This document shows, piece by piece, positions 58,640 to 64,000 of a stretch of DNA of 64,000 nt. The notes under the pieces were generated by a model. It had not been told where the DNA came from. It saw only the letters and a program-made list of their open reading frames with translations, and made no database searches. Positions within the stretch are counted from its first letter, which is position 1, and each line of letters begins with the position of its first letter. The stretch is taken from the NCBI GenBank assembly GCA_003508835.1, contig PUFA01000162.1, positions 3,768,501 to 3,832,500 of the forward strand, written 5' to 3'. The position numbers and the translations under genes were made by a program. Source of the DNA: Eonycteris spelaea (taxonomy: Eukaryota > Chordata > Mammalia > Chiroptera > Pteropodidae).

Positions 58640-59685
58640 ACCTCAGCTAACTGAGAAATAAATAACACATGTCTGAATAATCAATGGTTCTCTAAATAAA
58701 AAGGAACATCTCAAAATATTGGAGATGCTGATAAAATAGTATTTAAAGGAAACTTTTAAAATTGTGATGATATTAGAAAAGAAGAAAGGTTTAAAATTAG
58801 GTATCCATTAGTTACTCCCCACTGAGGTTTAAAAAATAAGCAAATTAAAGCCAAATTAGTAGACAGAAGGAAATAATAACCATATAAGAAGAAATGGATG
58901 AGCTAAAGCACAGATTAACAACAGAGGAAATTAGCAAAACCAAACATTTTTTTATTACTAAATATAATTAATAAAAGTCTTTGAAGCATCAATGTAATGT
59001 TCAATATATAAATTATCAATATCAGTAATAAAATGGGACATCACTACAGATCATAGAGATATTAAATTGGACAAATTCCTTGAAAAATATAACTTACAAA
59101 ATCAAGATGAAATAGGAAATTGAAATAGCCCCCTTATGTATTAATGTTTTGAATCTGTTGTCAAAGTTTTTCTCTACAAAATCTCTAAGGCCATGTGGTT
59201 TTATTAAATATTTAAAATAAGAAACATTGCCAATCTCAATGTTAGAAAATAGAAGTGAGATATATCCCTGTAAGTTTTATGAGGTCCATGTGAATATGAT
59301 AACAAAACCTGAGTGCAGACTAATATACCTCATAAACATAAATGCAAAAATATACTTTTAAAAACTGAAAATCATATCCAGAAATTATAAAATGGAAAAT
59401 ACACAGTGTGATTGCTACAAATCCTATCTGGCTTTTATGTAGGAATTAACAAGCTGATCCTAAAATCTATAAAGAAAGGCAAGGGGCCCAGAATAGCCAA
59501 AATGACCTTGAAAAAAACATCAATTGAAAGGGTGGACTCATAATTCCCAATTTCAAAACACTGAAAAGGTACTATAATGAAATGTGTGGTGCTTGCATAA
59601 GGATAGTCATATAAATCAGTTCAATAGATTGAGAATTCAGAAATAAAGCCCTATACCTGGGTAATTTTGCATCAGGAAGATCATT
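58640..59685 (+). mobile_element. Old L1 ORF2 fragment (plus strand)
   Basis: Landmarks in order: 'aaggaacatctcaaaatat', 'ttagaaaagaagaaaggtt', 'aatgggacatcactacaga', 'ttggacaaattccttgaaa', 'aatatacctcataaacata', 'aatgcaaaaatatac', then 'ctgatcctaaaatctataa', 'agaatagccaaaatgacct', 'ttcagaaataaagccctat'. These run from the region before RT to after it with large internal losses. Stops in all frames. Confidence 0.8.
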
Positions 59686-61165
59686 AGAAGTGTTTTCTCT
59701 TGGCATAAAGAGAAAGGTTATGTTGATGTACAAGTTACTGATTCTCTGTTATTCTAGTTGTATAGCTAACTCTTCCTCCAAGATTTCAGAACCTGAGATT
59801 TTTCAGTTTGCCATATCATGTCTGTTATTTGTATTGGGTATTCTAGCATGAACTAGGGCAAGAATAATAAATAGATCCAGAATTAGCCACTTGGACATGA
59901 CTGCCAAGTTCAAACTCAGGAAAACAACTGATATCTGATTCATTGTGATATCTGACATAATTTTGAGAAAGGCAAGAAGCAACTTGAGAGTATTTTTTAT
60001 GCTCAATAGGAATTTAGAAGAAATGCTAATTTAAGGAAAGAAATTCTAATATTTTATACATGTGTAGTTTTATAGCCATTCTATAATTTTCAACAAGACT
60101 TAAAAGTTATGAGTTAAAACTGGTTAATTTTGCAATGGAGTATTTGAAATGTGAGTTTAGGAATAACAAAAAATTCTTCTGTTCTGGGAAAAGTAAATTA
60201 AGGAAACTTGGAGTCAAGTGTTGGGGTCAAATTCTAAATTATACTTGCAGCTGTTCGTAGGCAGGAAGCCAAAACCCATTATTATCTGATGGAAGGACAG
60301 GTCAATCTGTCAGCCACAACTCAGTGTGCTTGAACAAACTGCCGTGCAAACTCCAAATCCATGAGAAAAAAAAAAAAAATGGAAAAAGGAAGAAAGGCCT
60401 AAGTTGTCAAGGACCAACCTCCAAGAAGCAGAAGTGTTGTCATTTTTTTTTCTAATACTGATTTACCCTTAATCTCTAACCTCAGCTCCCACCTCTCTTT
60501 ATCCCTTATGTAAATTCATCAACTGATGCCAGGTCTTCCTGTAACATGACATGGTTATTCGTTTTTCAATGTGTGAAGGATAGCATAACATATGCCATGT
60601 TAAGTAAGCTGGTTTTAATGTTGCAGCTTCTTAGATAGAAATTCTAAATGTAATTCATAGAAAAAACAGTATGAGAAATACAGTATAGATTTTGTGGCAT
60701 TTTTTCCCCTTTTTTTTAAAAAAAAACACACACACACACACACACAAAGATCCAATGCTGATTAATTTCTTTCAGAAATTCTACCCTCAGTGAACTCAAC
60801 AATAGGCAGTACGTGAGAACTTCTAGATGATAAATAGAAAATGGTCTTAAAAGGGGAAACAAGTACAAAAACAAAAACAAAACAACTCTTTCATTATTGA
60901 AACCACCCTTAAAGAATTTTTGGTCTTAGAACTGAAACTGATCTTTCATGAAGCAGAAGGTTAGATACTTTCTTGGATCAATCATTTCCTTTAAGGTCGT
61001 TTACCTCAATTGCATGTTTTATATAACTTTATCTATCGTCATAAACAAGCCTAGATTGGAATTCCAGTTATATGACATTGAGTTGCCCCTTAACCTCTCC
61101 AAGGCTCGGCGTGCCTCAAAGATGTTGTGAGACTCAGAAAAGCTTATGTACATAAAATTATGTGA
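59686..61165. other. Unassigned sequence with short simple repeats
   Basis: A-run near 60,366-60,379, a poly-T/poly-A switch near 60,710-60,725, and a CA repeat at 60,726-60,746. Frames at 59,803-60,006 and 60,948-61,130 show no domain. Confidence 0.5.
60726..60746. repeat. (CA)n microsatellite
   Basis: About ten CA units directly after an A-rich run. Confidence 0.9.
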
Positions 61166-61169
61166 TCAA

Positions 61170-61392
61170 TAGCCTGATGTTTACACAGGCTCTAGAATCA
61201 GATAGGCCTGGCTTTAAAATCCAGCTTCATCTCTTAACTAGCTGTCAGCCTTGAATAACTACTAAATCTTATAAAAGCTTTAGTTTCTTTATCTGTGCAG
61301 TGAGGATAACAATATAGTTATCACACAAGGAGGTTGTGAGGAGATGCTATCAAAATCTCATAGGAGTATAAAGTGTTATTGTTATTCAGTAT
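61170..61392 (+). repeat. MIR SINE
   Basis: 'caggctctagaatcagata', 'ggcctggctttaaaatcca', 'gcttcatctcttaactagc', 'tgtcagccttgaataacta', 'ttagtttctttatctgtgc', 'agtgaggataacaatatag', 'aaggaggttgtgaggagat'. Head, core and 3' region are all in place. Confidence 0.85.
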
Positions 61393-61588
61393 CCCCTCAA
61401 ACCTACATCATTGCATAGCCTTGGTAATGCCCAAACTGACCCCAAGATGTATCTCTCTTTCTCCTTCTCAATTTTTTCCTGCACACTGATCTTTCAGAAC
61501 ACTTTTTTCCACATTGCTAGTTGTCTTTTCAGAAGTTTTAAGTGACTCTTCTCTCCAATACATAAAATAAGCTCTCAGAGACAAAGTC
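61393..61588. other. Unassigned sequence between two MIRs
   Basis: Pyrimidine-rich in its middle. Possibly an L2-type scrap, but I cannot support that. Confidence 0.4.
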
Positions 61589-61589
61589 A

Positions 61590-61805
61590 TAGTTAGTCTT
61601 GGAATCAGCTTAGTTCAAATATTGGCTCCATCGCAAAGTAGCTATTAAAACCATGTGACATTTGAGTGAGTTTATTAATATATTCATGCCTTAGTTTTTT
61701 CTTTTGTAAAGGGAAGATAATATATTCTTTTTCCATAGGAACAAGATCATGATATAACATTTAACACAAATCTAGTATATAGTAAGTGTTAAGTAAAATC
61801 TAAGT
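61590..61805 (+). repeat. MIR SINE
   Basis: 'agtcttggaatcagcttag', 'ttcaaatattggctccatc', 'ttcatgccttagttttttc', 'ttttgtaaagggaagataa', 'aatctagtatatagtaagt', 'gttaagtaaaatc'. Diverged but colinear. Lies ~200 bp downstream of another MIR in the same orientation. Confidence 0.75.
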
Positions 61806-62938
61806 CATTTTTTACTAGTTGTGGGAAAATTCCAATTATTATAAAGTGCTATCTTTTATATTCTCAAATTCTACATACTATAACATTTTTTAATATAATT
61901 TTCTTTTGTAGCAACAATTGAGCAAGTTTATATCACCTTTGGCAGGACATCTCTTCAACTGGTATGTCCTGCTAAAAATTTTTGTAGTACTGCTATATAT
62001 TTTGCTCCACCAAATATTATTTTAAAGATTTTTACTTTAAATATTAAAGGTTTATCCCAAAAGATCTCTGATATTTTTAAAAGAAATTGGTAGTATAAAC
62101 ATTTATCCCAGATAAAATGGCCCTTTATTCCCCAGGTTTTACTAGTACATTTGAAGAGGTATACTAATGAAGAAATATGATAATGAAAAACTGTCCAGAA
62201 TAAAAATATGTCAACATGTGTTACCTCTGCACTTCAATACTTTGGCTATATTGTTTCATTTGAAATCATTTGGCCTCATGAGTCTGGGAGGGATTGGAGA
62301 AGAATGTTATAGCAAAATGTCAAGAAATTCACTAACTGTATCTCTTCTATTAGTTTGCTGAAGGCCTGAACTAGGGGTAATATATCCTTTATAGTAATTT
62401 TTCACTTCCCTCCAAAAAAAGAGATTTTTCAAGGGAAATTGAAATTCTAGCCTACTGAATATGAAGAGAAATCTGAGAATAAGGACTAAACTAAGGAGCA
62501 TGTGATGTTTTTCCTGGGGCTTATTTTTGTTAGTGAGATTGTTTTCTTTGGTAGCTCCTCTGAAGAATAGCAGAAGTGTTTCTGTTATAATCATCCTGCC
62601 AGAGATTGGCTCTGAATTTTGTTTGCATTGCTGGATTCAAGTTTCTGTTTCTGTGAGGAACAAATCATTCAGTGAAGCCATAAGATTTAGCTCATGTATC
62701 TGATGTATGATATGGTCTCCTTGGGGAAATTACTTTCTGGATAAACCTGTCTCTCCCTCAGGCACTGGATCATACACATGCTACAGAAAAAGAGCTAATG
62801 CAGTTCCTCTGCAAATGCTCCCCAATCCCACTTTTGGAAATTGGAATGTAAATGTTTGTGATTATTATTATTATTATTTAAGTTGTAAGGCCCAGGATAA
62901 TCCAGATACCTTAAAACTTAAACTATAGTGGGCAATCA
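61806..62938. other. Unassigned AT-rich sequence
   Basis: Contains an (ATT)n tract at 62,862-62,878. Minus frame 62,307-62,594 and plus frame 62,707-62,928 show no domain. Confidence 0.5.
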
Positions 62939-62939
62939 T

Positions 62940-63140
62940 AAATATTTATATAGCTTTACTAATGTCTATCACTGTATCAAGCAGTCTATATTTACTAATT
63001 TAATACAGACTTTATGAGGGTGATATTGTTATTATTCCCATTCCATAAATGGTACCTATGGGGTAAGTGACTTCCCAGGTTATACAAATATCTAAACCTA
63101 GATAGTCTAGATCTGGCATATATGCTCTAATGAATGGGTT
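62940..63140 (-). repeat. MIR SINE
   Basis: Reverse MIR: 'tactaatttaatacagact', 'ttatgagggtgatattgtt', 'attattcccattccataaa', 'ggggtaagtgacttcccag', 'gttatacaaatatctaaac', 'ctagatagtctagatctgg'. Matches the 3' part, core and head. Confidence 0.8.
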
Positions 63141-63765
63141 ATATCATGCCTCAAAGTTCAGCTTCCTGCAATATGTTGGGATTTCCAATGAAATATTTCT
63201 ATCTTTGAATGATCATTGCATTAGAACATTTTAAAACAATCAACTAGTTCTTATTTGTTTTTCTTATCTGTATGAGCATTTATTCCAATTTTTTTTTGGA
63301 TCACATGCCCCAGACCTGTTGAGTTATTCTGAAGTGAAGTCCAATCCAGGATCCCAACCTGCCCCTTGAGTGTTTCTCTAGGGTTCTTAGTGCTTAAAAG
63401 ATCAAAGGACGTCAAATGTAAGAACATCTCAGAAACTGTTAATATGAAAGGTAAGGCAAAGTAGATTAACAGAGTTTTTGCAAAGAATTGTAGTATGAAA
63501 TCTTTAACTGTGTCTAAACCCATGAAACATGCTGATGGCCTATAAAGTCACTAATTTTGTTGGAAACCTTTCCTATAATTCCATATGTCAGAAAAAAAAA
63601 GTGTACAGGGAAGAATTTACAAGATGAATTTATTAGAAATTTCCTTGGGGATAAGGAATAAACTTATTAAGGAATTAGAGTTGCTCACAAATATTCCTTT
63701 ATTCATTTATTTACTTGGCATTCAACTAATATTAGCTTTCTATGTCCTTTAGTCAAACAGGCTAT
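63141..63765. other. Unassigned sequence
   Basis: An A-run lies at 63,592-63,600. The minus frame at 63,251-63,523 shows no domain. Confidence 0.5.
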
Positions 63766-63769
63766 AGTC

Positions 63770-63930
63770 TATAATTTAGCTCATTCTTTACTAGCTCTGT
63801 TACTCTGAGCAATTTACTTAAAGTCTTTAAGACATTATAACAGAAATAATTGCTGCAATTTTTTAAAAGGATTATTAGGGACATACAATAGGAAAATACA
63901 TGTAAAGCACATAGTATCTACTAAGCCACA
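63770..63930 (+). repeat. MIR SINE fragment
   Basis: 'actagctctgttactctga', 'gcaatttacttaaagtctt', then 'aaaaggattattagggaca' and 'catgtaaagcacatagtat' match the MIR core and 3' region, with a degraded middle. Confidence 0.7.
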
Positions 63931-64000
63931 AAACCTGTCTTCTCACTCTTTTTTATCTTTCTTGTCTAAACCTCCCTGTAACCTGATCCATAATAAATAA

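Noticed and set aside
1..64000. Endogenous retrovirus or other viral gene
   Set aside because: Only MaLR solo LTRs were seen. No gag-, pol- or env-like sequence apart from the L1 reverse transcriptase was recognised.
1..64000. tRNA or rRNA genes
   Set aside because: The only tRNA-like sequence is the degraded head of MIR SINEs. No intact cloverleaf was recognised by eye.

Overview
The window reads as gene-poor nuclear DNA from a placental mammal. CpG is rare and the DNA is AT-rich apart from the first ~4 kb and one block near 51-52 kb. The recognisable content is fossil mammalian transposons: L1 and L2 LINEs, MIR SINEs, MaLR LTRs (MLT1 and MST types) and hAT-Charlie elements (MER5A and MER20 types), plus many microsatellites. 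I found no convincing protein-coding gene, tRNA, rRNA, CRISPR array or operon. The long open frames are pieces of L1 ORF2, translations of simple repeats, or chance. The L1 3' ends look laurasiatherian. No lineage-specific SINE (Alu, B1/B2, Bov-tA, CAN, ERE, Ves) was noticed in 64 kb. I tentatively favour a bat, perhaps a fruit bat, but this is inference only.

Layout. 1-4 kb: GC-richer sequence with MIR and L2 scraps, a MER5A-type element and one weak exon-like segment (3728-3801). 4.1-9.4 kb: a plus-strand L1 ORF2 scrap, a MIR, and a minus-strand 5'-truncated L1 (8.0-9.36 kb). 9.4-14.8 kb: mostly unassigned, with a MER20-type element. 14.8-17.4 kb: an old plus-strand L1 with a smaller L1 tail nested in it. 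17.9-18.4 kb: an MLT1 LTR. 22-25 kb: an L1/HAL1 ORF1 relic, two L1 3' ends and a CT/CA microsatellite block. 25-34 kb: L2 pieces, a Charlie-type element and an L1 reverse-transcriptase fragment (28.2-29.8 kb). 34-48 kb: L1 3' UTRs, four MIRs, a CA/TG palindrome, a 48-bp tandem duplication, an L1 3' half with 123 open codons (41.0-41.8 kb) and two long L2 copies. 49-55.4 kb: a stack of minus-strand L1s, including one that carries ORF1 but lacks nearly all of ORF2, and an old L1 interrupted by an MST-type LTR. 56-64 kb: L2, MIRs and an L1 ORF2 fragment.

Nothing here works together as a pathway. The biology is layered transposon history. The most unusual items are the ORF2-deleted L1, the nested insertions, the 57-nt CA/TG inverted repeat, and the unconfirmed splice-flanked segment at 3.7 kb. 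I did not find an undescribed biological system. Family names come from recognition by eye, and repeat boundaries are approximate, usually within tens of bases.
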